64,000 nt of DNA from Prostheceraeus crozeri (lineage: Eukaryota; Platyhelminthes; Polycladida; Euryleptidae): the NCBI GenBank assembly GCA_907163375.1, contig CAJQUW010007902.1:54874-118873 (forward strand), given 5' to 3'. The notes under the pieces are model-generated. The model made no database searches, had not been told where the DNA came from, and saw only the letters and a program-made list of their open reading frames with translations. This document shows positions 31,235 to 41,891 of this stretch, piece by piece. Numbering within the stretch: the first letter of the stretch is position 1; every line of letters starts with the position of its first letter. The position numbers were made by a program, and so were the translations under genes.

Positions 31235-33724
31235 TAGAATCAAGTTATATAGTTCAACTTTAGTATCGCAAATCTTATAATTCCATTCACGATTCTGTTT
31301 TAAAATATGGAGGATATATTGCAATTTGAATATAAACAAGGATATAATATCAGACCAAAATCAGTCCTGCACTAAAAAATCTGAAATCTAAAGTACGCTA
31401 TAGCCTGAAGCCTGTAAGAAGATATTATTTTTTGATACATTTACATTTGAACCATGCTTGAACAGATATGTGCATGTACTTTTCGGCACAAAAAGGTGAC
31501 ATAATGAAGAAACCTCATTAAAATTCCCGTTCTACATCTCCGTGTTCGTCAAACGATTTTTGTGACTTTTGGAATAGGGCGATGCAGGCAATCGCCTCAA
31601 ATTTGTTTTAAAAAAATCTGGACGCTTCCTTTTCTCCAGGCATTTCGAGTGCCTCGGTTTATATTGAACTGTTCTTTTATCAAGCATTTATAATATTTAT
31701 GTAGCACGCCATAACTAAAATGTATGTTGCCGCTCATCGTTCAAGATGTTGAATGACCCATGTCTCTTAGTATTTATATATTTGTTTCATCTAGCAAAAG
31801 TAGGCCTGATTGTTTTACATTCAAGTGACCCCTTACTACAACCTGGCGCTTTTACCCGAGTGAACGCAAAATTAGCAAATGACTCCTTTTCAGGACTACT
31901 TAGATTTTCTGAGTAAAAAAGTGCATAAGTAGGCCTACTTTTCTTCGCATGCAATGAATGGAGAGTTATCTATTCTAAAAATTCACGATGTCACAAGACC
32001 TCCTTTAAGGTAAAGTTTGGACGCCACAGCTGACATTTACATGTCCATGAATCACTGACAGTCAAGATGCAACAGTGCCAACTAAAGTGCTCTGAAGGAG
32101 CACATGATAAACTTACTATTTCCACGATTTTTCTAGTATACTTTCCTCTTTATAGTAATGCCATCAATGTGCTCTACATGTGCCTACTACAGTCCAAAGT
32201 CTTACACAATATAATGTATTTTGTCTTTGCAGCACGACATCAGTAATTATCAACTTACTTCGATTACAGCCTGTGTGTCTCACCAACCAATAGCAGACAA
32301 AGTCGATTTTTTAGAAAAGGAACAAATTCCTCCGTGTGCGGTTTAACAAGCTTCCACTTCCATGCAAATTTAGTGAGACTTCTGTCCATAAAGTACGTTT
32401 GGTGATATTTTAAATGTGAATCGGAGCACACTTGCTTTCCCAAAGACAGCATTTATGGCACGAGGGAAGCACCTAATTTATTTATGCAGAGTTTCTTGTT
32501 TTATCACCAAGTAAAAATAGTATTCGAGTCGACGAATCGACCACAACGTGCTGACAGAGAGGTATTTTCAGAAACGTAAGAAGGTTCTTTATTTCCACAT
32601 GTGGAGTAAAGTTTAATGCCGACTGTTTCGATTTTTTCAACCCGTCGGTTTGAAAACTGCACATTATCGAGGTTTAATGATATTAGCGCATTTACAAGTA
32701 GGGCTGAATGTATTTTAGATGAGTCTGAAAGTGCATTGAGCTTAACCTTATCAGATAAAAGGCATAAACTTTTCTAATTCACAAAAATCGACAAAAAGCA
32801 ATTGATATACTACGATGAAAGTTTACTATAAATCCTCTGAAATTTAATTTTTTAACTCATAAACGAAGCAGATTGATTTCCATGTGACGGTTACATAGCT
32901 TGCGGGAAGGTTGGTGCAGGAAAGAGCGGGAATGAAAGTCTCTGAGAATCAGAAGCGGATTTCCTAATACAAAAGCTAAAAACCCTCATAAAATCTCTAA
33001 AGTAGATATTCGCATTAGTTTCGTGTCACTTTCCTGACGATGATGGTGTGGAACGATAGAAAGATCTCGTAAAATAAAAATCGCGTAGATGAACATATTT
33101 TCTGCGGATTCACTTGGAAAGTTGCGACATTTATGTATGATTAGCTTTTAACCCTATCAGGACCGAACGATTTTTAGCGTCGTAGAACCGGGGGAAGGGG
33201 GGGCACCGTGCCCTCCCACAAATTTCCAATGTTCTGATGGATAAGACCTTTTGTAAAAAGGGCTACTAGACTTATGTATTTCGAGTCTCCTTTTTCGAAT
33301 GGCAGTGCCTATTTTACATAATTCGAAGACTTTCGCATCAAAAAATCAAATATAAAATTTGTATTTTTTTCTTTTTTGATGAATCAATGTGTTTTTTTTA
33401 CTCTTAAAAATTGTTCATTGCAACTAAAGCATTTCTGAAAACTTTTACTCAAGTAGTATATCTATATGGTGTTATAAGTATAACTGTCTACGTTGATGGT
33501 ATCACTATAAATAGCAATTTGAAATATGAGCGTAAATAATGTCTTTTCATGTATTATTGCATTTTTCTATCTTTACAAATGTTTCGTTCTAATGACTTAT
33601 TCACTATAAAGACAAGGTTATGATACATTCCGAATGCAATCTTTCGAACGGTGATATATATTTTGCATTGCTCTATGGGTTTCATACCTAAAACTTCATG
33701 TTTTCACATTTTATGTGCGTTGTG
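31235..33724. other. No recognisable gene
   Basis: AT-rich, with open frames no longer than about 65 codons and no domain signal. The phrase CCTATCAGGACCGAACGA at 33155-33172 is loosely mirrored at 34810-34835 (CCCCCCACGTCCTGATAAGG), which may mark the ends of an old inverted-repeat element. Confidence 0.4.
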
Positions 33725-34470
33725 ACAGTGATGATCGATTTCAACTTGAATGGTCTAATTTGGAGACTTGGTCTCAATCTGTCGGTCTCAACCTTAATTA
33801 TTCGAAAAGTTGTGTTATGAACTATTGTACCAAAAAAAGTTCTAAATGACAAAAAAGGGTCTAAATGAGGTGGTTTCTGTAACTGGCGTTATTATTCCTA
33901 CAGTTCAGTTTATCAAATTGCTTAGTGTCACGTTTTCTTGCGATTTCTCATGGAATGAGCATGTTCGACAAACCGTAAGACTACCGTAAGATGTTCATTT
34001 TGCGTAACTTGAAGATGGCAAATTGTTCTGATGAAGTGATTTTCAGATGCTACGCATCTTTTATTCGTTCAATTTTAGTTTTTTCTTTTCCTTGTTTCTG
34101 TAATTTGCCGAAATATTTGTTTAGTGAATTACTGGCGTTGAAAATCGTGCAGCTCGCTTTTTTAAAAATTATTTTTTTCAGATTTGTCCTTTGTTGTTGA
34201 ATATTTGCCATCGATTCTTCAGACAAATTGAGCTCAGTGAGAATCATCCGCTACTTGTTTTGTTCAAAAAGAGACGTCCAAATCGAAGGAATCCGCATTG
34301 CATCACAGCACCCTCTGCTTCTACGCGCCGGTACAGTGAATCTTTTATAAAATTCGGTCGATAATATTTCATGTGTATTATTTTAAACTTTAGTTTTAAT
34401 TTTTTACGTACTTCATAATGTGAAGAATTTTGTATGCTTTCACCGCCATCTTGTGAACTCAATAAAGATG
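33725..34470 (+). mobile_element. Decayed CR1/L2-like LINE fragment (RT C-terminus)
   Basis: Short translated stretches match the end of CR1-type ORF2: LNLNYSKSCVMNY, then MFILRNLKMANCSDEVIFRC and YASFIRSILVFSFPCFCNLP (the YxSxIRSIL.Y..P motif), and further on CRYSESFIKFGR. Many stops and phase changes. No endonuclease or tail is preserved. Confidence 0.6.
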
Positions 34471-35383
34471 ATTTGATTTTAAATTTGCATGTACATGCAT
34501 ACATTACATGTACAATATGTATAATTATGCATGTACTCATTTTGGGAGATGAGATGAATGTGTTTGTTAACAATCTTGAATTGCACATGCATAGATATCA
34601 TGTAAATATGATACAGAAACATTATATCAATAATCAATGCTACTTTAAATGAAAGCGACCAATTGTTTCAGAATTGATTATTAAAAATTACCTTACATTA
34701 AGTCAATTTTGCCCAAATTTTTACTGAAACTTCAACATAAATACAAGCTAAAAGTCACAAGAAATAAAAATTTTATCTGACCTAATTTATCAGATACAAA
34801 AAGAAGTTGATGCCCCCCCACGTCCTGATAAGGTTAAACTAAAAAACTTGATTCCCATCATAACTTTGAATAAATAAATTAGTTGACGTTACTTGTGCGA
34901 CTGTTGTTACTGTGACTCAACGTTGTTGGTCGCCTCTGATTCACCGGGAGATGATCTTTTCAACATTTCATCGAAGAATCGCGGTCGGCCATCCTATAAT
35001 TTTTTATTGAATGTGCGATTATGGTGGTGAGCAATTGGTTCAGCGAAATTTGAAAAGATGTCGAAACTATTTCTAATTTCATCCCAAGAATTGAAACTGA
35101 AAAGACAAAATATAGGATTAGCATTGAAAATAATTAGCTTGGCATCAGCTCAGGCCTCGTTTTCGGGGCACTGAAATTGTTAAGCAACTAAAAAATGTCA
35201 ATCAGGATCATCCAAAGCAAAATAAAAGTGTTTTCCTTGAACTAATTGAATTTTGCTTTCCAGTGAATTGAAATCATAAAATGGCTACAGTCTAATTAGC
35301 TTCTCATGATATTTGTCATTGACAGTCTTCAAAGTCAGTGAGAAAGCTCAATGAGATGTGTTTGCTATTCATCCCTTCATGTT
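34471..35383. other. No recognisable gene
   Basis: AT-rich sequence leading to the Polinton insertion site; I see nothing coding. Confidence 0.4.
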
Positions 35384-35389
35384 CACACA

Positions 35390-35941
35390 AGTAATGGGCA
35401 AAAGAACGTTCCAGGACACCATAAAATTCAAAAAAATAGTATCTTTAAAAACGAAATAAATTCATGAATTTGAACCCTTTTTCAGGTTATTAAGACCTAA
35501 ATACATGAATTTAGTCCATTCAAAAAGTACCATTTTTTCAAAAAATGGCATTTTTAAAAACGACATAAATTCATGAATTTGAACCCTTTTTCAGGTTATG
35601 AAGACCTAAATTCATAAATTTGGGCGTTTTTAAAAATACCCAATTTTTCAAAATTTTCAAAATCTCAAATTTGAGAATTACAATTTTCACCCTTAAAATC
35701 ATGACCGTTCCAGGACACCGAAAATCAGAAAAGTTAAGAATCTCAAATTTGAGAATTACAATTTTCTCGCTTAAATCATGACCGTTCCAGGACACCGAAA
35801 ATCATAAAAGTTGAGAATTTCAAATTCATGAATTTTATCCATCTTTCAGGTTTTTAAAATATATCATGTGACTAAAAATATTTCTTTAAAAATGGAAGAA
35901 ACAAAAGTGGAAGAATCCGCAAGAATATATCCTTCGTTATC
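35390..35941 (+). repeat. Polinton left terminal inverted repeat (552 bp)
   Basis: It begins AGTAATGGGCAAAAGAACG and ends CCTTCGTTATC. It contains three copies of a TTCCAGGACACC word (near 35410, 35709 and 35784) and two of AATTCATGAATTTGAACCC. A start codon at 35892 with an A-rich leader lies near its inner end. Confidence 0.95.
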
Positions 35942-35969
35942 TCAATTAAACTTTTACGGAGCAGCGTGA
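35892..35969 (+). CDS. Small TIR-initiated open frame, left (25 aa)
   Basis: The start codon lies in the terminal repeat after an A-rich leader (TTTCTTTAAAAATGG). The first 17 codons are shared with the right-hand frame except for one residue; the rest is unique sequence (QLNFYGAA). Whether it is translated is unknown. Confidence 0.3.
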   Translation: MEETKVEESARIYPSLSQLNFYGAA

Positions 35970-36459
35970 CTTCTTTCTTTCTCTCTCTCTCGATCCTGTC
36001 TGTTACAGGAATATTGTATTCACAATGACATGCATTCTTTAAAACAATTGCTTGTCTTCAATGAGAATAATTCCCGTATGCTTTTAATAGAATGACCTTG
36101 AACGCTAATGGAAATTTACACCAAAATTGTTCTGGGAGCCGGAAAATGTGTCGATATGGCTGCCGATAAAAGTGACGACATGGTTCGACAATTGGTGTAT
36201 TTTTCCATTCAAAATAATGTCGCATGAATGATTGTTATGGAAACCAAAATGAAGGGAAATGCTCATTCATTTCTCTTCTCTCCCATATGTCTATTGTGTT
36301 TAGATTGTATTTGTTCTTTTGTTCTCATAGTGTGAATGAGATTTCACAACCCACATCATGCGCTATTGTCTGTGATTTCCTTCACTCGTATCAGCTGACA
36401 CAATTTTAGCAGCTGCTACACGGCAATTCTTTTGAGAAATTTCTGAAATAGATTTTATT

Positions 36460-36640
36460 CCATTTAAAATGAGTAACATTAGAGTCTTCCTAAAAATATA
36501 CGGCAAACAAAACCACGTCAAATTTCGATTTAAATAAGATCGCAAATCAATTGGGAATAAAGAATTTTCACATATTGATGAGAAATGATTTGCAGTTGAC
36601 TAAAGATGTGCGAAACACTAACTCTGCTAATAAACCGATC
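36460..36640 (+). pseudogene. Degenerate partial copy of the protease gene start
   Basis: It resembles the first ~60 codons of the intact protease at 36903 (leader ATGAGTAACATTAGAG, then KIYG and RSQINWE-like words at the DNA level). It is broken and fossil-like: a partial duplication upstream of the intact gene. Confidence 0.65.
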
Positions 36641-36696
36641 TTTTACAAATGTACCTTTTCAATTTAGATTAAATTAAATGATTTCAAAATCGAATA

Positions 36697-36855
36697 AGCA
36701 GTAAGGAAAGTCATCATTGTGGAACAGTTTTTAATCAATACCCCCTTCTGACTAAGTAGTAAGGAAAGTCATCATTATGGAACAGTTTTAAATCAATACC
36801 CCCCCAAGTAGTAAGGAAAGTCATCATTAGAGAACAGTTTTAAATCAATACCCCC
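36697..36855. repeat. Tandem repeat upstream of the protease gene, three copies
   Basis: AAGTAGTAAGGAAAGTCATC, AGAACAGTTTTAAATCAATA and CCCCC runs recur at about 36697, 36753 and 36804. The period is about 50-56 bp. It lies between the degenerate copy and the intact protease gene. Confidence 0.85.
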
Positions 36856-36902
36856 TCCCTTCTGTCTTCTAGGGGTCCCTTAAGAAATTTTTTTATTATA
36901 AA

Positions 36903-37388
36903 ATGAGCAACATAAAGGAGTTTTTTAAATTATATGGAACGCAAACCACGACAAATTTCGACCTAAAGAAAATCGCAAATGAATTAGGAATAAATAATTT
37001 TCATGTTCTAATGAGAGACGAATCACAATTCCTAAAAAATAAGCCAACAGGAACCTTCAGTTCCCGGAACAAAGTTATAACTATAAATTTCATAACGAAT
37101 CTTCACACTTCAGACCAAAAAGGCGTACATTGGTCAGCGGGGCATAGAAATAAAAATGGAGATAATTACTTTTTTGACCGCCCGGAGGCTGAGAACTATT
37201 GGTTCGACTCATATGGATTGCCTCCAACAAACGAAGTCAAAAAATTACTTGGCAATGGAACTTATAATACATTTCAAATTCAAAAACCGGGAACTACTTA
37301 CTGTGGTCAATTATGTCTTTATGTTTTATTGAAATTACAGGAAGGAGTACCATTTCTTGATATTATGTTAGAATTGAGCGAACCGTAG
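36903..37388 (+). CDS. PRO: Polinton cysteine protease (adenain/C5-like), 161 aa
   Basis: The maturation protease family cleaves capsid proteins during virion assembly. Residues of the catalytic set are visible: His76 in VHWSAGH, Asp102 in WFDSYGLPP and Cys134 in TTYCGQLCLYVL, with the usual order and spacing. The length is typical for the family. The start at MSNIKEFF is preceded by an A/T-rich leader (TTTTTTTATTATAAAATG). It is transcribed toward the integrase on the other strand, and a hairpin (GGGAATTTCATTCCC) lies just past the stop. The gene looks whole. Confidence 0.9.
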   Translation: MSNIKEFFKLYGTQTTTNFDLKKIANELGINNFHVLMRDESQFLKNKPTGTFSSRNKVITINFITNLHTSDQKGVHWSAGHRNKNGDNYFFDRPEAENYWFDSYGLPPTNEVKKLLGNGTYNTFQIQKPGTTYCGQLCLYVLLKLQEGVPFLDIMLELSEP

Positions 37389-37459
37389 GTTCTATGGCTA
37401 CGCCTAACCAGGGAATTTCATTCCCGAAACGTTAGTTCCAATAATAATAATAATGATAA

Positions 37460-38397
37460 TTAAAAATCAGTTCGTTGTAATTCATTTTGATAAAAACGGC
37501 CTCTGATATCTTCATTATCTAAATCTTTGATTTCGTAAGTAATCGGAAAAGTTTGGTTTATTTTACATACTTCAAATATTTCTTTAGTCCAGTATCCGAC
37601 AAAGCCTTTTTCAAATTTATTCTTATATTTAAATATTCTAACTCTATCTCCAATTTTAAATTTCGGCTTAAGTTTCTGCAAATTCGGATTACTCTCATTC
37701 GAATAATTATTCTCGAATATTTTTTTCTTATCAAATCAGGGACGTCAGAAGCATTCCTTGGAGTTTCTTCAATACCAGAATGAACTTTATTATTGTACTT
37801 TTCTACAACTCCTGGTAATATCTTCAACCATTTCTGATTTCTTTGCTCAGTAAATTTCTTGAATAATTTATTTTTTTACGTCAGATTGAATCTTTCTATC
37901 ACTACGGCCTTCCCTGCATCTTCAGTTGAATAAACAGTTTCAAATAGTGGACTAACGTTTCGGTTATAAAATTCCGACCCTTTATCAACAAACAAATTCC
38001 TTGGCTTTCTATTACTTTCTTTAAAGATTTCTTCAAACGCATATTTAACTGATAGACCACTTTTATTTTTTAAAGGCTTTACCCAAGCGTATCGTGTATA
38101 TAAATCTATAACGGTCAATGCGTATTTATCATCTTTTTCATTCGGCATATGAATAAGATCAGCACTCCAAATATCATCTTTATTAAATACTTTTACTTGC
38201 AATAAATATTTAGGCCTTCTGTATTCTTTATGAATTTCGGAGGCATAAGTTCGAGCGTTGCTCTCAGACAGCTTTGCTGTCGTTTCATTTAAACCCTGGC
38301 CGAATAATATTTTAGCTTGTAAAGCTTTCTTAACAAACATTCTTTCAATTCTTTCTCTAAAGGAAGTATTTTGAATATTATCTAATTCTTGAATCAT
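37460..38397 (-). pseudogene. INT: Polinton integrase (DDE, retroviral type), broken
   Basis: It inserts the element into target DNA with a 6 bp duplication. The stretch at 38397-37876 starts with a helical N-terminal part (FRERIERMFVKKALQAK) and then the catalytic core: DIWSADLIHMP, TVIDLYTRYAWVKPLK, FVDKGSEFYN and VVIERFN. The end at 37681-37460 has KPKFKIGDRVRI and a GRFYQNEL-like SH3/chromo-type C-terminal domain. The gene is broken in about two places. It lies immediately downstream of the PLA2-like gene, in the same direction. Confidence 0.85.
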
Positions 38398-38796
38398 CTA
38401 CTTATCAGCTGCATGTCGAGAACTTAGATCATGATTTCGATAAGCTAAATCATGCCTGTAAGCTGCGGCATCTACTCTATTTATTGGTTCTTCACCTGGT
38501 TTCGGATTATTATTCTCATCTAGTCTTATATCTAATCGAGTTCCTGGACCAGTATATGAATGACCGGGAAGATGTTTTTCTTTCGAATATTTACTCCAAA
38601 TAAATCCAGGAAAGTTTTCTAATGTTTTTTGTATGTCACCACCGTAGGTAGTAGCCAAACTTTGTTTGTCGACGTTACCTTCATAAATTTTACAATTTGA
38701 GTTTTTATTTTTCTTTAATAGATAATTTAATAAATCTAAATTAGCAATTTTTATTTTAATTAAATTTTCGGAATTTGTGGAATTTGCGGAATCCAT
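38398..38796 (-). CDS. Phospholipase A2-like (parvovirus VP1u-type) domain protein
   Basis: LPGHSYTGPGTRLDIRL is the calcium-binding-loop motif of the parvoviral VP1 phospholipase A2 domain (YTGPG). VDAAAYRHDLAYRNHDL holds the HDxxY active-site helix (His116 region), followed by SSRHAADK. The first ~70 residues contain LATTYGGDIQKTLENF. In parvoviruses this domain opens endosomal membranes during entry; capsid-bearing Polintons are known to carry such domains. The N-terminus follows an A-rich leader (TTTTTATCTTTAAAAATGG). The gene ends directly against the integrase gene. Confidence 0.8.
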   Translation of the reverse strand: MDSANSTNSENLIKIKIANLDLLNYLLKKNKNSNCKIYEGNVDKQSLATTYGGDIQKTLENFPGFIWSKYSKEKHLPGHSYTGPGTRLDIRLDENNNPKPGEEPINRVDAAAYRHDLAYRNHDLSSRHAADK

Positions 38797-38846
38797 TTTT
38801 AAAGATAAAAAACTTTTAAAAGATAAAATAAAATAAATGTTTTACC

Positions 38847-38905
38847 GAATCGGACCAATGGTCCTGAGGCTTTAGCCGATAGAACCAAAGGTCCTGAGGT
38901 TATTA
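38847..38905. repeat. GC-rich double-hairpin unit (intergenic)
   Basis: ATCGGACCAATGGTCC, TGAGGCTTTAGCCGAT and AGAACCAAAGGTCCTGAGG: two adjacent small palindromes in otherwise AT-rich DNA. See the related units across the element. Confidence 0.7.
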
Positions 38906-39385
38906 TCTTATCATACTAGGACTTAGATATATTCCAGAACCATCTTTAGTTTCTTTAATTTCAATTAAATCATCAACATTGTGGAGAATATTTTTAAGAA
39001 CACGTTTTCCTTCATCAACTAATTTTAATTTACTAATAAAATTATCTACTACTCCTTCACCCCTAGCAACTTTCTCTAACGCTCTATTATGTCGTTTTTG
39101 TTCTTCTAATGCTGCCTTCTCTGATTTATTTTTATTTACTGCTTGGACAATACCAGCTGTCCCACCTGCAACACTTCCTGCTGCAGCTATGCCACCTATT
39201 ATTAGTGGAATTAATGGGGGAATCCCGCCATTCTTTTCTTCTTGTAATTGAATATTCTCTATCATTGGTTTACTTATGTAATACTTTTTTTTATTAATCG
39301 TAATAGTTTTAGGGGTATTTTTGTCAACAATATTACGTAATTTTAATTCAACAGTTTTATTATTATTACTTTTCGCTTGCGACAT
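38903..39385 (-). CDS. Polinton small protein with a hydrophobic glycine-rich segment, 160 aa
   Basis: Residues 53-82 (GGIPPLIPLIIGGIAAAGSV and on to GGTAGIVQAV) form a likely membrane or amphipathic segment, followed by a basic coiled-coil region (KNKSEKAALEEQKRHNRALE). The N-terminal 50 residues are basic. Such proteins accompany capsid genes in Polintons and resemble minor capsid or core proteins, but no function can be assigned. It is preceded by an A-rich leader and seems whole. Confidence 0.65.
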   Translation of the reverse strand: MSQAKSNNNKTVELKLRNIVDKNTPKTITINKKKYYISKPMIENIQLQEEKNGGIPPLIPLIIGGIAAAGSVAGGTAGIVQAVNKNKSEKAALEEQKRHNRALEKVARGEGVVDNFISKLKLVDEGKRVLKNILHNVDDLIEIKETKDGSGIYLSPSMIR

Positions 39386-39394
39386 TTTTAATAA

Positions 39395-39570
39395 AAAATT
39401 TTAAGTTACCAAAAATTTTTAATCTATTCTAGTTATGAATAAATTTTAAGTTACCAAAAATTTTTAATCTATTCTAGTTATGAATAAATTTTAAGTTACC
39501 AAAAATTTTTAATCTATTCTACTTATGAAAAATTTTAAGTTAAGAATTTTTAATCTATTCTAGTTACAAA
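39395..39570. repeat. Tandem repeat upstream of the 160 aa gene, period about 50 bp
   Basis: TTTTAAGTTACCAAAAATTT and AATCTATTCTAGTTATGAAT recur three to four times. It lies between two minus-strand genes and may hold transcription signals. Confidence 0.85.
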
Positions 39571-39622
39571 AAAAAATTATTACTAATTACTAAAAAAAAA
39601 TAATCTAAGGATTTAATTAACT

Positions 39623-39657
39623 TATCGGAGCGAAGCTCCTCGAGGCTTCAGCCGATC
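39623..39657. repeat. GC-rich double-hairpin unit
   Basis: ATCGGAGCGAAGCTCC, TCGAGGCTTCAGCCGAT. The same unit occurs in the opposite orientation at 41722-41755 with two or three changes. It lies at the 3' end of the capsid gene. Confidence 0.8.
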
Positions 39658-40980
39658 CTAGCCATCTTTCCATTAAGAATTTCAATAGAATATTTTACAT
39701 CTTCTAGCAATAAACCATAAGCCATCAATGAAGTTGTGGAATCTTTCTTTTCAATATTAATTGTTACATCACAACCAGTCTTGATAATATCTTCAGATTG
39801 TGCACTTAAATCGAAACAGAAAACAGGATATAAATGTCTCCAATCTCCAGGAGTTATTTGTGGTTCAACTCCAAATTGTATACAAAGATTTCAATAAGAA
39901 TCATATCCTTCCATAAATTGATTATTGGTATCATCGAATCTTAATAGATCAATTGGATAACGGGTTTGATTTAAAGCAACTTGTAAACTTCGAATTGTAT
40001 TAATATGGAAGAGATTGTTGTTCTTATCAAAACTTGGAGAAATATTTCTTTGAAAAGTTAGTAATAAATATCTTGGAGTATTCGAAGTTCTAGTAAAATG
40101 CCAGTTAAATCTTTGTTCGGAAAGAGTTACTGAACTAGCAATACGCTTTAGAAAATTTACTGGAATTGGTTTGTTAGTATTTAATCTTTTTGCAATAGCT
40201 GTTTCAATCTCTAAACTAGGAGTAATATGCTTAATCCACCATTCAAGTCTATCAATTTTTAAATATGCTTTTTTTCCAGTCTTGTCAAAAAAGATTAATT
40301 CATTATTTGCTGTGCGATGAATTATTAATTTAAATCTTAATTGATATGATATTTTATCATAATCTAAATATCCGAATAATGGAGACAATGACCAATTTAC
40401 TGTTTGCTTACTTTTCTTGTTAAATTCACGTCTTTCTTTATATGCAGTATTATTTGTTTTATTTAAATGTTTTGCAATATTTTCTACATCTTTCGCAATT
40501 CCTGCTGCGTCTGTTCCAGCGTAAGTTAAATCATCTATAATTATACCATCATTAGTATCAGGAAACCAACCTTCGATTTCATACTTTTTATTATTTTCAC
40601 CAATTGTTACAAATCTAAGCATTGTATCAATTACACCTGGAGAATCACTTATTGTTTCTATATTTTGAGTTGCAACATCTAAACGCATTTGTGTAAATAG
40701 TATTGGAAAAAAATTATTCTCTAATGCAATATTATCGGTATCTGGTAATGGTGTTGTAAAATTAGCATCACTATATAAAGAATATTCACAGTGTAAAAAT
40801 GAATCAGGTAAATATAAATAACTCTGCTGATTATCAACTTCAAAAATTAAATCACCTCCAGTATTTACTCTACTAGAAGATCCGGGATTCATAGCAATTC
40901 TTATAGTCATTCTTTTTTTGATTATAACCAACACCTGGTGGTTTATCTAATTCAAATTTATTTTCGATAAGCGAAGACAT
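39655..40980 (-). pseudogene. MCP: Polinton major capsid protein (double jelly-roll), nearly whole
   Basis: The main structural protein of the predicted virion. The central open stretch of 347 codons at 40934-39891 contains EVDNQQSYLYLPDSFLHCEY near the start, then FFPILFTQMRLDVATQNIET and SDSPGVIDTMLRFV, typical of Polinton double jelly-roll capsids. ERREFNKKSKQ and WSLSPLFGYLDYDK follow, then ETAIAKRLNTNK and a C-terminal segment with SPGV-like capsid features. Related sequence extends on both sides (to the leader ATG near 40980 and to 39658). It appears broken in about two places. An A-rich leader precedes the first ATG. Confidence 0.88.
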
Positions 40981-41131
40981 TTTTATAAAAAATAATTTGA
41001 CTTTTTGTTTTTTCTCACACACAGAACAAAATTTACTAAAAAAATTTTGCTAAAAAAATTTTACTAAAAGAATTTTGCTAAAAAAATTTTACTCAAAAAT
41101 GTAATTAAAAAAATTTTACTAAAATATAATT

Positions 41132-41662
41132 TTAGAATTTTGCTAGACCAGCTCCGCTACAGCTTTGCTGGTTAGACCGAAGGTTGCTGCTCACGCCATT
41201 ACCTCTTATTTCTTCAATTGAACGTTTTGTGGCTACGCCTGATTTCTTCTTATGTTTACTATCAGACGGAGCTCCGCTCCTCAAGGTTTCCCCCACAGCT
41301 ATGTTAGCAATTTTGTTTTTTGTTTCCTCTGAAAGTTTTTTTAAATTTTTTAGTTCTTCAGAATCATTCCTAAGTTTACGAATAGCTTCTAGTTGTTTTA
41401 ATTCGTTTTGAGATTTAACAGCATTTGATATTGCACTAGCTGTACTACCTATAGCAGCTGCTCCTTTAGCAGCAGAAGTAATCAAATCTTTATTATTTTT
41501 AATCAAGTTAACGATACTTCCAATACCAGAAAAGATGCCAGCTCCTTCCGTGTGAACTGTTTCTCTATTATCATAATGATAAACAGGATTCTTAGATGGT
41601 TCCTGGGCAATTCTTTGATTTGAAGCAAAATGTTTAAGACTGTGTTTATAGATTATAGGCAT
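41132..41662 (-). CDS. Polinton small virion-like protein with coiled coil, 176 aa
   Basis: Residues 40-85 are glycine/alanine-rich (GIFSGIGSIVNLI, AAKGAAAIGSTASAISNAV), a possible amphipathic membrane segment, followed by a charged coiled coil (KLRNDSEELKNLKKLSEETK). The overall layout (short N-terminus, Gly/Ala segment, helical tail) recalls the pVI-like or minor capsid proteins of Polintons; this is inference. Two GC-rich palindromic units fall in frame near the C-terminus (GAPSDSK and the last ~15 codons). Confidence 0.6.
   Translation of the reverse strand: MPIIYKHSLKHFASNQRIAQEPSKNPVYHYDNRETVHTEGAGIFSGIGSIVNLIKNNKDLITSAAKGAAAIGSTASAISNAVKSQNELKQLEAIRKLRNDSEELKNLKKLSEETKNKIANIAVGETLRSGAPSDSKHKKKSGVATKRSIEEIRGNGVSSNLRSNQQSCSGAGLAKF
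41145..41285. repeat. Cluster of GC-rich palindromic units inside the 176 aa gene
   Basis: GACCAGCTCCGCTACAGCTT, TGCTGGTTAGACCGAAGGTT and, near 41265, GACGGAGCTCCGCTCC. They are read in frame on the minus strand. Confidence 0.65.
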
Positions 41663-41721
41663 TTTTTAGGAATAAATTTGACTTTTGGGAAAAATATTTA
41701 CGTTAATACTTACGTTTATGA

Positions 41722-41755
41722 TTGGCTAAAGCCTCGAGGAGCTTCGCTCCGATAG
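41722..41755. repeat. GC-rich double-hairpin unit, inverted relative to 39623
   Basis: ATTGGCTAAAGCCTCGAGGA, GCTTCGCTCCGAT. Reverse complement of the 39623-39657 unit with two or three changes, in an intergenic gap. Confidence 0.8.
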
Positions 41756-41891
41756 GTTAGAAACCCAAGACTTCGTCGATCAAGATTTACGTTTGTGAAT
41801 GGACAACAACTTCGAGATAACTTTATTAATTGATTGTTGCACTTTATCTATTGCGTCAAGTAGCGTGTGATGAACTTTAATTTCTTTTCTA

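Noticed and set aside
37401-37436. Possible hammerhead after the Polinton protease gene (GGGAATTTCATTCCC then GAAACG, with CTAAC/GTTAG)
   Set aside because: Stem II-like and GAAA words are present, but the CUGAUGA box reads CUAACCA and no NUH triplet fits at the cleavage position. It is better described as a plain hairpin after the stop.
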